Shown here in pieces: positions 1-10,866 of a stretch of 64,000 nt of DNA. The notes below the pieces were generated by a model that worked only from the letters and a program-made list of their open reading frames with translations, was not told the DNA's origin and ran no database searches. The translations under genes were made by a program, and so were the position numbers. This stretch comes from Gadus chalcogrammus. Its lineage: Eukaryota > Chordata > Actinopteri > Gadiformes > Gadidae. Positions within the stretch are counted from its first letter, which is position 1; the number at the start of each line of letters is the position of its first letter. The stretch spans positions 20,133,817 through 20,197,816 of the forward strand of contig NC_079426.1 of the NCBI RefSeq assembly GCF_026213295.1, in the 5' to 3' direction.

Positions 1-19
1 CTTTTTGTCTACTTTTCAG

Positions 20-125
20 AGCATTCATGAGAGCGAGGGGCTGTACGGTGTCCAGGTGGAAAACCAACACTGTGCCACATAGCCTACAGCAGGATTCCAC
101 TTCATGTGGAATATTTGCCATCAAA
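20..125 (+). CDS. internal exon of a C48 (Ulp1/SENP-like) cysteine peptidase gene, left part outside window
   Basis: After a TTTTCAG acceptor the frame stays open to a GTAAG donor at 126 and ends with QQDSTSCGIFAIK. That is the catalytic-cysteine motif of the Ulp1/SENP (C48) family, whose members cleave SUMO-type modifiers; the glutamine of the oxyanion hole normally lies just before the cysteine, as here. A tryptophan (WKTNTVP) 18 residues before the cysteine also fits. The catalytic His and Asp exons would lie left of the window. C48 domains occur both in cellular SUMO proteases and in many fish transposon-associated genes, so which this is cannot be told. The exon ends in phase 0. Confidence 0.6.
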
Positions 126-496
126 GTAAGTTTTTGAATTGCATATTTCTTTACGGAAAGATGAAGCAGATTTTGAAAAGGTCTCCTTTTTCAACATTTA
201 AACTCCTAGGGAGTCATAAAGTTGATGAATTTTGAATAAGTTAGTCTGGGCCAGTATGTTTTGAATATTCATTTATTCAAAATGGTTAAATACAGGAGGG
301 AAATAGCTGTAACACTTCTCAATGAGACTGGTATGTTAACCATTTTCAAACTTCTATTAACACCATGAGGATTTCAATATCATTAATTCAATGAATATAA
401 AAAAGTCTAGAAAGTTAGTATGTATCACTCATGGTGTATTTTCCCATGGAAATAAGAAGAAAATATTATATGTAATCAATACCATATCTTAACCAG

Positions 497-676
497 ATGA
501 TCTCTGTGAGCTGTGCCACTACTGTGGAGAGGGAGAAGAAGCGCGAGGGGGGTCTCAAGACAGACCTGATGCCACTGACTGGGTATAACACCACCGCTTT
601 CGAGTTCTTGGCTCAGGTTGTTTGCAGAAGGCATGATGTAAACAAGTACCAGGGAGATCTGCCTAAATTCATGTAA
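497..676 (+). CDS. candidate terminal exon downstream of the C48 peptidase exon
   Basis: An AG acceptor at 495-496 is followed by 59 open codons and a TAA stop. It is in phase with the exon ending at 125, so the two could be joined with a 371-base intron. The peptide is charged near its start (VEREKKREGG) and ends VNKYQGDLPKFM. A canonical AATAAA lies at 857-862, fitting the end of a transcript. I do not recognise a domain. It may instead be an internal exon, with the PHD exon at 8552 being the true end of the gene. Confidence 0.35.
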   Translation: MISVSCATTVEREKKREGGLKTDLMPLTGYNTTAFEFLAQVVCRRHDVNKYQGDLPKFM

Positions 677-952
677 ATTAGGGTCTTAATGTTAAACAGC
701 AGCTGTACATGTAACATGGATGTCAATATAACTATGTCATAAACCATGTCTTATTGACATATATACAAACCTTGCCTTTGTCTTTGCATGACTGCGTATG
801 TTAAAACAGTCTTAGTTTATATTAAGTAGATAAATGCATTAATTGAACAAAAAAATAATAAACCATGGTATAAATCAACAATATATTTATTCTTTATTCT
901 GCTCTTTATGCCAACCTGTCAATTCCCTACGAACCATCTATTTATCTACCTG

Positions 953-1270
953 CCTCACCAGTGGAGGCTTCTCCATTGAGGAGAGGGAGGAAGATCCTCC
1001 TTAACATTGTTGAGAATAAAAAATGTAGATTGCCCAGACTACTGTAATGAATTAATGCCCTTAAATATGACTACTTTAATGCCTTTGAATACATAATGTT
1101 TGTTTCCCTGGGTAAAGGGACATTAGCTCCCCCTATCGCCTATTGACAATTACTTCAGGGAGGAAGGTCCTCCCTCAGCCTCCGTTGACTCCCATTCATT
1201 TCCCAGAAAGTACTGGCGGCCGGTGAATAACATGGGTTTCAATGGGAGAGAGGAGGAAAGTCCTCCTCTG
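953..1270. repeat. interspersed element beginning CAGTGGAGGCTTCTCC, copy 1
   Basis: About 270 bases here (953 to about 1229) are repeated with few differences at 16890-17152, including the run GGGAGGAAGGTCCTCCCTCAG. Copy 1 continues past the shared part with another GAGGAGG/CCTCCTC block to about 1270, which resembles the first end in inverse orientation. There is no coding capacity, so this looks like a non-autonomous DNA element. The family is not assigned and no target duplication was found. Confidence 0.55.
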
Positions 1271-1359
1271 AGTGGGTGCGACCATACAGGCGTCTGATTC
1301 GCGCAAAAATCTAGTCGAGCTGCGCTATTAACCAATCAGCAGGATCCCTGGCTGGTGAG

Positions 1360-1467
1360 CAGTGTTGCCAGATTGGGCAGATTTCCCACCCAATTGGGCT
1401 ACTTTTAACTGCTTTAGGCTGGGAAAATTATCATTGGGCGGGAAATTTACCCAATCTGGCAACGCTG
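1360..1467. repeat. short MITE with 18-19 bp inverted ends
   Basis: The segment starts CAGTGTTGCCAGATTGGG and ends CCCAATCTGGCAACGCTG, which are inverse complements except for one position. The 70-base middle also pairs loosely (CCCACCCAATTGGG, GGGCGGGAAATT). It holds no ORF. This is a hairpin-type miniature inverted repeat element; its autonomous parent is not evident. Confidence 0.6.
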
Positions 1468-1701
1468 TCGATAACAAACGAACCCGCTCCGCCTGCTAGC
1501 CGCTCAGTCTAAGAGACGCAAAGCAGGTGAAATCATCTGAAGGATAACGAGATTCTAACATTTGCGAATAAAGTGTACAATGGAAACAGAGTACATTGTT
1601 CATGTTTAATTACACAAAGCATTCCATTCATTGAGTTACAGTGCTAAGTTAGCGACCAAAGAAAAAGGTAGACCACTTCGCAAAATCGAGATCACCAAAA
1701 G

Positions 1702-4488
1702 CAGGGCAGCCCCATTTGGGGCCCGCGGGCCAAACTTGGCCCGCGACTGATTTTATTTGGCCCGCGCCTTACCCACTGTATATATTATTGTTTTCCACCA
1801 TCAGCGCTCCCACTCATTGAATATTATTGATTGGTGCACTTCCATTCCTGACCATAGAATAACATTGTGATACATTGATGGTAGGGTGGCGCTGTTGAGC
1901 TCCTATCCTCTTGCGCTCCAATCCGAAGTCACGTGACAGCGAGTAAGTGAGACGCAAGGATGGAGCGGCAGTGGCACACAGACAAACGCAAATTCAAAAA
2001 ATGTTGGGAACATGATTATTTATTTACCGAGGTCGATTCCAACGCAATATGCCTGGTATGTAAGCAGAAGGTCGCTGTTTTAAAGGAGTACAACATTCGT
2101 CGTCACTATGAAACTATGCATTCTCACCAGTTCGCAAAATACACAGGCGAGGACCGAAAGGTAAAGGCGGCAAACTTGCTAATGAAGCTAGAAACACAGC
2201 AGCAAACTTTACTTCAGCCATCCACTGCACAAGAAAATGCCACCCTTGCAAGTTATCGCATTAGCAACATCATTGTCAGAAGTGGACACGCTTTTGCTGC
2301 GGGTGATTTTGTAAAAGAGTGTCTGACAGTTGCTGCTGAAGCTGTGTGTCCAACTCAGAAGCGGGCTTTTTCTCAAATAAGCCTGTCACGGAACACGGTG
2401 ACCCGCCGCGTTGAGGACATGGCCGAAGACGTTCGGGGCCAGATAGCCCAAAGAGCAGGTCGGTTTTCTGCCTTCTCCATCGCATGCGATGAAAGCACTG
2501 ACATATCGGACTCAGCACAGTTGCTGGTGTTTTTGCGAGGCGTCAATGAGGACTTTGAAGTGTGCCAAGAACTAGCGGGCCTTGAAACACTGAAAGGGAC
2601 GACAAGAGGGATCGATATTTTTAAGGCAGTGGAGCAAGTTATGGACAAGAATGGTTTGAAGTGGGAAAACCTATCTGGCATCACGACTGATGGAGCCCCG
2701 GCCATGGTCGGTAAGAGAGCAGGTCTAACTGCACTTGTGTCCGACAAAGTCCGTGAGTGTGGCGGCTCGATTTTTAAATACCATTGCATTTTGCATCAGG
2801 AGCAACTGTGCGCTAAGAATATCGGCCTAAAGAACGTGATGCAGGATGTCGTTGGCATTGTCAATAATATTCGCTCAAAGGCGCTCTCACACCGTCAGTT
2901 CAAAGCTGTTGTTGATGAGATGGATGCCCAGTATGGGGATGTATTGTACCACCAGGAGGTGCGGTGGCTGAGCCGCGGGAAAGTTTTGCGACGTTTCTTT
3001 GAGCTGCGTGAGGAAATCAGGGTGTTTCAAGCCACAAAGGAGAACAACATCCAAGTGCCCTCGGACAAGCACTGGATTGCAGATCTGGCCTTTCTTGTGG
3101 ACATCACAGAGCTGCTGAATATCCTCAATCTTCAGCTTCAAGGGAGAGACCAGATAATCAATCAGCTGTACGACCATGTCAGAGCCTTCAAGCAAAAGCT
3201 CCAGTTGCTTAGCAGACATCTCTTAACAGGTGAGATCTAACTTGAATATGTTATTGAACACAAAACAATGTAGTAGGCTGGTTATTGATCACTATAACCA
3301 GCATGTTATTATATTTGTTACATACATTGTGTGTGGAGAATACATTTTCTATTTAAATATAGGCATTAAATCCAATAACACATTTGTTTTTTGTACTGCA
3401 GCCATAAACACAAAAAAACTAGTTTTTTTCTCATTTGATTGATGTTTGGTATTTAATTGAAAATCAAATGAACAACCTTGCATCTTACATTGCTACTTTT
3501 GTCTTTGTGTCTGTATATTTAGGAAATTTGGCACATTTTCCCAGCCTCAGAGAAGTTGGGTTGATGGAGGAAGACACACCAAAATACTGCAACATTCTCA
3601 GCGATCTTGTGGTGGAGTTTGACCATCGCTTTGAGGATTTTCGTGGAAACGAAGCAGCATTTGAGCTGTTTGCCCAACCCTTTGCTGTAAATGTGGATGC
3701 AGTCAGTGAGGAGCTTCAAATGGAACTTTTGGAGCTTCAGTCTGATTCAGACCTCCGTTGCCGGTTTAGAGAGCTTTCTTTACAGGACTTTTACAAATCT
3801 GTTCCTGCACACAGATATGGCAAGATCCGCAAACATGCACAGGTGATGTTCTCCCTCTTTGGAAGTACCTATGTCTGTGAGCAGGCATTCAGCCTGATGA
3901 ATCTTAATAAATCCAAACTGAGAAATGCTTTATCTGACTCTCACCTTCATGACATTCTCACTCTGTCAGTTAGTCAGCTGGAGCCTGATATTAAGAGACT
4001 TGTAAAAACCAAGGACAGGCTTCATGTCTCCCACTGATAGGCCTACTTCAAATCATAATGTATAGGCCTGGACCTCCAATGTGTCGGAGTATGTTCTGCT
4101 CTGTCCTGTGTTACTTTGTTACTGTCCTGTGTTATTGTTCTGTGTTACTTTTATTGCACAAAAAAAACCTGTTGTATTTGAAGATACAGGCCCAAGGCCT
4201 AGTAATGTTCCATGTCTGTTTTCAAATATTTCATAGTGCTTCAATTATTTTTCTAATTTAAAGAAGATAGATTTAATGATTTATTCATTATTTTTTGAAC
4301 ATTAATGTGAAGCACAATAAACATTGTCATTCATTTTTCAAAATGACCTTGTGATAGTGTTGATTTTGCACATGCATGCTATTTATACCCATATTTAACC
4401 TAATATACTGAAAAATTACAATTTTGGCCCACGAGCCTCCCCCCGATTAAATTTTGGCCCTCCAGAGGGAAGAATTTGGGCACCCCTG
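1702..4488 (+). mobile_element. complete hAT transposon, 2787 bp, with perfect 8-bp TSD
   Basis: The flanks carry an exact 8-bp duplication ACCAAAAG at 1694-1701 and 4489-4496, the signature of hAT integration. The ends are imperfect inverted repeats (CAGGGCAGCCCCATTT on the left, inverse of AATTTGGGCACCCCTG on the right). Subterminal regions are rich in GGCCCGCG/TGGCCC blocks, a usual hAT transposase-binding pattern. It contains one two-exon transposase gene that reads open throughout, and an AATAAA at 4316-4321. A relative with the same GGGCCCGCGGGCC subterminal block sits at 56071-58643. Confidence 0.93.
1960..4037 (+). CDS. hAT transposase, GTF2IRD2/FAM200-like, two exons, full length
   Basis: Exon 1 runs 1960-3229 and exon 2 3523-4037. 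The GTGAGA donor (3230) and TATATTTAG acceptor (3522) join in phase to give 594 residues without a stop. The N-terminus has a zinc finger of the SPIN-DOC/BED type (ICLVCKQKVAVLKEYNIRRH, residues 30-50). Then come ACDESTDISDSAQL (about residue 172), the first acidic position of the RNase H-like fold, TDGAPAMVG (about 244), CILHQEQLC (about 274) and EVRWLSRG (about 329). The C-terminal dimerisation segment reads FGSTYVCEQAFSLMN in exon 2. Host genes GTF2IRD2 and FAM200 derive from this clade. The start is the first Met of the open frame, 258 bases inside the element. Confidence 0.88.
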
Positions 4489-4595
4489 ACCAAAAGTAAT
4501 GGCAACGTCAGTGTTGTGGGTGCTACATGGTTTGCTAGGTACTCATGGCTTACTGGTAGCATTACTAGCTATCGACTGTATTGCTGGCCCTGTTT

Positions 4596-5800
4596 GGGAC
4601 TCTCTAAATCGACGCCACTTCGCCCTGGGCGGGACTTTACGTCCTACGTCACTCGCTATGGGTGTGCATGTTTGAGCGTAGCCGTTTGTCTCAGGGATCT
4701 GTGCACGAACTCCGTTGCACTACAGGATTACGAGCGTCAGTGTCGTACGCGATGGAGGGTGGGTGACATTCCTACAGTCTGTGATGATAGGCTATATTTC
4801 TACAAATGACTTACTATTTCTAGCGATTAACATGACGAAACAACACAAACTAAGCTAACATTAGACTATAGCCATACCAGATAACGCCATACCAGCTAAC
4901 CCTAACTATTTCTGTTAAACTCTGAACCATTTTGCAACAGACAACTGTGTGTAGGTGTGTCTTATTGCTTCCCACGTCTGCGTCTGCATCTTTCCCACTC
5001 CTGGCTAATAGTTTCAGCTTTTGTACTGTATATCAGAAATGATCACCCTGTACCACACTGCTGACTTGTTGATGTTTTGTGAGCACTCACGCATTTCTCT
5101 AGGTATCTTAAGTTTTTCCTGAGTCCATCAAAACTTTGGACTTTGTTATTGTAAGAAATATTTTTGTTGCAAAACACTTTGTGTCTTACCCTTAGCATTA
5201 CCCTAACCTTAACCCCAGTAACATTTCTTCATCGTAAGTCCAATATGAAAGAAAAAAGCTAGCTTCATTAAGGAATCGAAACCCCCTTATCCCCTGCATT
5301 ATATTTGTTCTCCTGACCACTAACCCATCAGGTCTTAGTACAATGCGATTCAAGAGGTAACCACTTGACAATCTTTAAAACTCGGTTGCCTAGAAATTGT
5401 AAAGACAGTGATGTGTGTACATTGTGCGAGTATCCGTCACTCGCGATGTGTGTGCAGTCCAAAATGAAAGAAAAAACCTTGCATCACTAGGGAATCGAAC
5501 CCCCAATCATCAGTTGGTCGTTGGTAACTGTAAACAAAGAGATCGCATTTTGTTTAACTGCTAACTAACTAACGGGTTTATGCGTTCACTGAACAAAGAT
5601 TATGGAAATAAAAGACCACTTTTCCATCAGAAAAATCATCAGAACCGTTATTACCAACCCATAGACACTAAAAGCCAAAACCTTTCTCACATGCACACCC
5701 ATCGCGAGTGACGGCTACGCGCACACATGCACACCCATAGCGAGTGACGTAGGACGTAAAGTCCCGCCCAGGTCGAAGTGGCGTCGATTTAGAGAGTCCC
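4596..5800. mobile_element. Mutator-like (MULE) non-autonomous element with about 90-bp TIRs and 10-bp TSD
   Basis: The first and last 90 bases (4596-4685 and 5711-5800) are near-perfect inverse complements beginning GGGACTCTCTAAATCGACG and ending in its complement. An exact 10-bp direct duplication GGCCCTGTTT flanks the element (4586-4595, 5801-5810). Duplications of 9-11 bp with long TIRs are typical of Mutator-like elements; hAT, P and Merlin give 8-9. No transposase ORF is present. Inside are two related copies of a 48-base segment (5242-5290, 5458-5505). Confidence 0.8.
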
Positions 5801-6213
5801 GGCCCTGTTTGCTAATGAATAAGGGCAAATCTCCAACGTGGGCTGTTCATGGTTTCCCTGATGTGAACAATCTTGATGGGGCAACCAAACGCCACGACTA
5901 GTGTCAAGTTCACGTTGGTGCTGCTATGCGACTTTCTTTGCTAGGCACCATGCCTATAGATCAGGTTGAATCTAGAATAATGTTCTCGATCTTTTACTAG
6001 TTTGCTACTCTGACCGTTCTGTTTGATATTGTTGAAATGGTGTGGAAAGGGTGAATGATTCAGAGCATGATGCATTTTAAATGGCATGACTTTTGGTCAG
6101 TCTATTCTTAAAACAATTGTACCTGAAAATAAACATAGCTAAATTACAACCAATAACTTCAGTCATTGAGGGCCAAAATAGGCCCAGATTTTTTTATTTA
6201 CTTTTACAAATCA

Positions 6214-7756
6214 CAGGGTGTCCGCGGAGGTCTTAAAAGTCTTAAATTCGTTTTTCTAAATTTAAGGCCTTTACAAAGTCTTAGATTCGTCAAAATGTCA
6301 TATGCTGGTCTTAAATTTGTCGGGGCAGGGCTATTTTCTTTTTTCTTTTTCTCGCGGGACTTTTCGGGAAGGAGATGTACGAGAGGCTACTTTATTTCTA
6401 GCTGGATATATAAACGGATGTCTGCACGCGCGCTAGCTAGTCTGCAACAATGGGTAAATGCAAGTTCAACGTCAGTTGGCTGGAATACGTCCGTTTCCGA
6501 GGTTGGCTAGCATCCGTTGCCAACCCAGAACAGGCCAGATGCATTCCGTGCAAAAGTACATTCAAGCTCGGCACCATGGGGATTAAGGCTGTCGTCCGCC
6601 ATATGCAGAGCCAAAAGCATAAAACCTCTGCCAGGAGCCACACACAGACCCCAGCCATTTCTACGTTTTGCATATCTGCCCCGGCGCCACCGCCGCAGAC
6701 GGTCCGCGCTGCTAGCACTGACCTGAGGGTAGCATTTGGTGCGACACCAACACTGAAAGCGGAGGTTAGATCTCTTCGGTTTGATGTTCCCTGACTCTCA
6801 AATCGCGAGCACCCTTACTGCTGGAAAGGAAAAACGGAAAAACTAAAAGCAAGCAACTTGACGTGCACGTCCGATATGGGGTCGGAGATCAAGTGCATTC
6901 CCAGTACTTGGGCTCGCAATTCATGGGGCCCCACATATATGGGGGTAAAAGGGATGATGATACATAATATTTTTTAGACAATATGCAGAATCTTTTCACT
7001 TACGAATTAACACGGTCGGCTATTTTTTCCAGCACGCCACCTTAGCCATATTATGGGCAACCGTGTTCCCCTTGGCTGTGATTTGAACTTTGAATTCCTC
7101 GTAGGAGTTCATAATAATACATTGCTCGCCTTGGATGAAATACACCGCTCTTGCGCGATTTATTTTGCATAAGGGTGAGTCAAATGACGTGATAAACACA
7201 CCTTTTATGTGAACGCGAATTGAACGTAAAGCGGAAAACCTGGTTCAACTAATTGAATCTAAAGTGAGCGTCGTGGTACCATTTAACTGTGATTGCGAGT
7301 TGCGGCTCTGTCAAGCCAGGTTTTCCCAAGAAAGCCTGGGTATGTTCAACGAGGTTTGTGGTATACCCCCCAGGTCTTACTGAAGGCATTTATTTAATGG
7401 TGAAAATATTATTAATCAGTGGCGTAGATATCGACGGTGCAACCGGTGCAGCTGCCCGGGGGCCCAGACGCTGTCACCCCCCCCCCCCCCCCTCTCTCAA
7501 CAACTCACACAACTCACAACTTGGGCGCACCATAAATACGTGACACACCCAAATTAAAAATGAACACTTTATGTTCAATAAACAGAAAGAAAGTAAACTT
7601 GAATGAGTCCCATTGAGATTGAGTGACACACATGCTATGCTTTGGTTGTAATACAGCGGGATCCCCCCACCATCGCGGGTTTAAGGTCTTAAATTTCATT
7701 CAAGGTGGTATTAAAAAGGTCTTAAATTTGACTTGCTGAAACCTGCAGATACCCTG
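6214..7756 (+). mobile_element. decayed hAT with CAGGGTGTCC/GATACCCTG ends, copy A
   Basis: The left end CAGGGTGTCCGCGGAGGTC is followed by several AGTCTTAAA repeats. The right end holds the inverse (GGTCTTAAATTTGACTTGC) and finishes CTGCAGATACCCTG. The same structure recurs at 37192-45374 (copy B), and the two align along their length apart from small deletions and the Kolobok inserted in copy B. Copy A lacks at least two internal blocks kept in copy B, including about 60 bases near 6763. No clear 8-bp duplication was found. A run of 16 C lies at 7477-7492. Confidence 0.75.
6450..6794 (+). pseudogene. BED-type zinc-finger N-terminus of a hAT transposase, internally deleted
   Basis: The frame opens MGKCKFNVSWLEYVRFRGW and carries a C2H2 BED-like finger (ARCIPCKSTFKLG then HMQSQKHK, residues 30-56), the layout of a fish hAT transposase N-terminus. 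It then runs through a low-complexity stretch to LKAEV, where a deletion relative to copy B (at 44222) throws it out of frame and it stops at 6794. Short downstream scraps of the RNase H-like domain remain to about 6960. It cannot make transposase. Confidence 0.7.
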
Positions 7757-8089
7757 AATCAAGAGTAGGCCTGATTTGACTAATGGGCTTTGCATCCTTT
7801 CCTTCTGCCCTTGTAGTCCATTTCAAATACATACTGCCCACCAGCTTTCAAATTACAGTGATGCCACTGGTGGCTTTGTATCAAATTTATTCACATAACT
7901 ATCCCTCCCTACTATTTTGTAGTATACCAAAACACCCGGAAACAACTTGAGTCTCACATTCTTATGCCACCATACACCAACAGTGCAAGCAGGCCAATGG
8001 CAACCAAGCGAGCGGTCCTTCCTCCCTCATTTTAAAAACTACCAGCCGCCACTGTGCCTCACTGACTTTCTAAGGACTTCAACTGCACT

Positions 8090-8240
8090 TTACCTCAGTT
8101 AGATTTACATTAGATGCATAAGTTTTAGTTAGATTTATATTAGATGTGTTAGTTTTAGTTCGATTTATATTAGATGTATCAGATGTAGTTAGAATTATAT
8201 TAGATGTTAGATTTATATTAGATGTATCAGTTTTAGTGAG
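8090..8240. repeat. AT-rich minisatellite, about 30-bp unit
   Basis: The block TTAGATTTATATTAGATG plus a TATCAGTTTTAG spacer is repeated about five times with substitutions. It lies just before a CTGTAC repeat and a retrotransposon-type tail. It has no coding significance. Confidence 0.7.
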
Positions 8241-8353
8241 ATATATATATACAGTATGCTCGTTTTTTTTATCATACTGTATATATTGTTTATGCATGTT
8301 CCTTGTCCTATTTTTTCTTTAAGCACCAGTGGGGAGCTCTCCCAAATTTCGAA

Positions 8354-8420
8354 GTACCTGTACCTGTACCTGTACCTGTACTTGTACTTTGACAAATAAA
8401 GATCATTCATTCATTCATTC
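8354..8420 (+). repeat. 3' tail of a non-LTR retrotransposon: (GTACCT)n then AATAAA and (ATTC)n
   Basis: About four GTACCT hexamers lead into TTTGACAAATAAAGATC and then repeated CATT. A polyadenylation signal followed by a short tandem tail is characteristic of 3' ends of fish LINE elements. No reverse transcriptase ORF is attached, so this is a 5'-truncated copy or part of a larger repeat. Confidence 0.45.
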
Positions 8421-8551
8421 TGGTACAGGAGAAGACACACATTTTACGCAGATATTTAGACTGAACTTTTTTCCCATCAATCTGACCTCAGTTTAAGATA
8501 ACATAAATAAGATTTACTTTATTAATCCTGAGGGGAATTGTTGTGTTTCAG

Positions 8552-8695
8552 ATCCAGTGTGACACCTGTGGAAGGTGGTACCACGAGGGTTGTGTTGGGA
8601 GACCTGACAGAGATCATATGTACAGCTGTCCTGCATGCCCCCAGGCTCAAATGAGTCGATGCCGTCCAAAACCTTCCAAAAAAAGAAAATTTTGA
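8552..8695 (+). CDS. terminal exon encoding the second half of a PHD finger
   Basis: A TTGTGTTTCAG acceptor opens a frame IQCDTCGRWYHEGCVG ... YSCPAC that ends in a basic tail (KPSKKRKF) and TGA at 8693-8695. Cys-x2-Cys, Trp-Tyr-His, Cys and Cys-x2-Cys in this order are the C-terminal zinc ligands of a PHD finger, a histone-tail reader; the first zinc ligands must be in an upstream exon. The basic tail could be a nuclear localisation signal. AATAAA follows at 8826-8831. No upstream exon was seen between 4.5 and 8.5 kb, which is filled with transposons. It may belong with the C48 peptidase exon at 20-125. Confidence 0.65.
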   Translation: MQCDTCGRWYHEGCVGRPDRDHMYSCPACPQAQMSRCRPKPSKKRKF

Positions 8696-9253
8696 TAACC
8701 ATGTCACATGATTATCACGCCTTCCTGTGAGGATGGACACTGTGTTTCAGCGACCCTCACAACCCTCATCACCACCCCCCCCCCCTTCCCGTGAGGATGG
8801 ACACTGGGGTTTCAGCGGCCTCACAAATAAAAACGGAGGGCATTATAACAAAAACATAAATAAATAATTGCACACCGTATTAAATATGCTTAATAAATAC
8901 ATTTGATTTCATTAGCATTTCACAGACCCATAGTATGGATAAGGTGTTTAGTACGGTCATTCACCGTTGCTTCTTTCCCCATAAGACGCTACAGTCAGTA
9001 ACGCCCCGTGCCCACTACCACCGTCAGTTGACCGTTGCCCATTGACTTTGAATGGGACGGACGCGCAATGCATTGTGGATCCGTCCGTTCAGTTGGAGCG
9101 TTCGCCACCGTCAGAAAGTTGAAAAATGTTCAACTTTTTCGGCAGCGACGGTTCCGTCATCCAATCAGATCGCGTATGCAAATTTAAGCACTGTGACGCG
9201 ACTCGGGCTCGATACTGGAAAGCGGGAGAGCGGCGGAGAAGTTAATTTAAAAA

Positions 9254-10441
9254 ATGGAGGACAAACTGATAATCGCCGTTGGTTCTCGCCCGATTTTGTA
9301 TGACCAGTCCCTGTACACATACAGGGACACCACATTAAAAGATCGGGCATGGCAAGATGTGTCGTTGGAGGTGGGGGAAACAGGTAATATGTATTTATTT
9401 TCTAATTATTTTCGATGTATGTACTACTTTTCAAATGAATCAGTGTTGAATGACTGCTAGCAATACAGCATGCATGGTCCAGCATTAGCATCCTCCAAAA
9501 TATATAATTAACTGCTAGCTAGAATGTATAGTTGCAATTGCTGACACATGTTTAAACATGCACTTTCTGTATACATATGCGTTTTGGAAACAATATCCCT
9601 GTATTTATTAATTCGAGTTGGACCGTGTATGCAGTGCAGAATCCAAAAACGTAACATAGCAGCTACAGCATAGCTACTGCTACATAGATTATAAAGAGTA
9701 CATAGAAATAAATGTTCAAGTCTTTACAGAAAATAATAATGAAAAGAATGAAGTAGATTGTAATGTGATCAATAATTTTATTTCATATATTTATTTACAG
9801 CGGCTGAATGTGTGAAGAGGTGGAGATCCCTCAGGGACCGATATCAGAGGGAGAGGGTGAAGGAGAAGGAAGCCCAGAGGAGTGGGGCAGGGACCGACAA
9901 GCAGCCTGTGTGGAGGTACACGGCAGTGATGGGCTTCCTAGCGCCATTCCTGCAAAATAGAGGGACCACCTCCAACCTCCCGCATCGGAACCCATCCCCG
10001 GTGTCGGTGATGGTGGTGATAGAGGAGCATGGAGAGGCAGGTGCGCTGTCACTAGCAGCAGATGAAGCAGCCCCAGCCCCAGCCCCAGCCACGGCCCCAG
10101 CAGCGGACGGTGGACCTGTGGGTAGGAGCCAGTGGCGCGTGCAGCCCCCAGAAGAGGGCAGGGGTAGGAAGCGGCGGAGGCCTGAGATTTCCTCCTTTGA
10201 GCAGGGCATGCTGGCATTCATGGAGCCGCTGGCTACACTTGCCTCGCAGCCGCAACCACAGCCACAGCCACAGCCGCAGCCCCCCTCTGAGGACGAGACT
10301 TTCTTTATGTCCCTCCTCCCTGCCATGAGAAGGCTCTCCAGTGCTAATAGAGCCATGGTGCGGTACGAGGTGTACCAAATCGTTTCCAGGGCAGATATGG
10401 CGGTGCTACAGGGGGAGGTTAGGGAGAATGACAGTGAGTGA
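9254..10441 (+). CDS. MADF-BESS DNA-binding protein (PIF/Harbinger accessory gene), two exons
   Basis: Exon 1 is 9254-9383 and exon 2 is 9801-10441, with a GTAATA donor and TTATTTACAG acceptor. Joined in phase they give 256 open residues. Residues 1-90 form the MADF (Myb/SANT-like) fold: LIIAVGSRPILYD, YRDTTLKDRAW, then CVKRWRSLRDRYQRE across the splice. A Pro/Ala/Gln-rich middle with PQ repeats follows. Near the end FFMSLLPAMRRLSSANRA is a BESS protein-interaction motif. In PIF/Harbinger systems such proteins bind the transposon ends and bring transposase to the nucleus. It is open although its transposase partner is truncated. Confidence 0.75.
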
Positions 10442-10866
10442 GTGACTGAGTGCGTGAGGTTATGTTTGTTATGGTGTTAAATTATGGTGTTTCTGTCGTT
10501 TTGTTGTTCTGTTGTTCTGCATGTTCTTAATTAAAAAAAAATACTTTGATTGTGATGTGTTCCTTTTATAATACATTTATTATACATTATAATTTGGAAG
10601 TGGAATTATGTTATATTAATATTAGCACATTAATAATTATTCAGTACACTTGCAGAAAGACAATAGGGATTCTTGAAAGCTGGCTCGGGTCATCTGTGAA
10701 AAACAAAACCAAATCATTATAACATTTACTTTTAAAACTTAACCTTGAGCAAATGTACAATGTATACGCAGGTATAGGAAGGTGCAGGTGTAGTTGGAAT
10801 ATGCTTCTTTTCTTAAGATATGGGTAGCTCTTAAAAGAGCTGTTTGGTTGAAGAGCCTTTGTGTTG

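Noticed and set aside
4516..4809. 97-residue ORF crossing the left end of the MULE-like element
   Set aside because: It runs through the TIR and TSD, so it cannot be an ancient gene; chance ORF.
10052..10378. Several minus-strand ORFs over the MADF-BESS exon
   Set aside because: Shadows of the Pro/Gln-rich plus-strand coding sequence.
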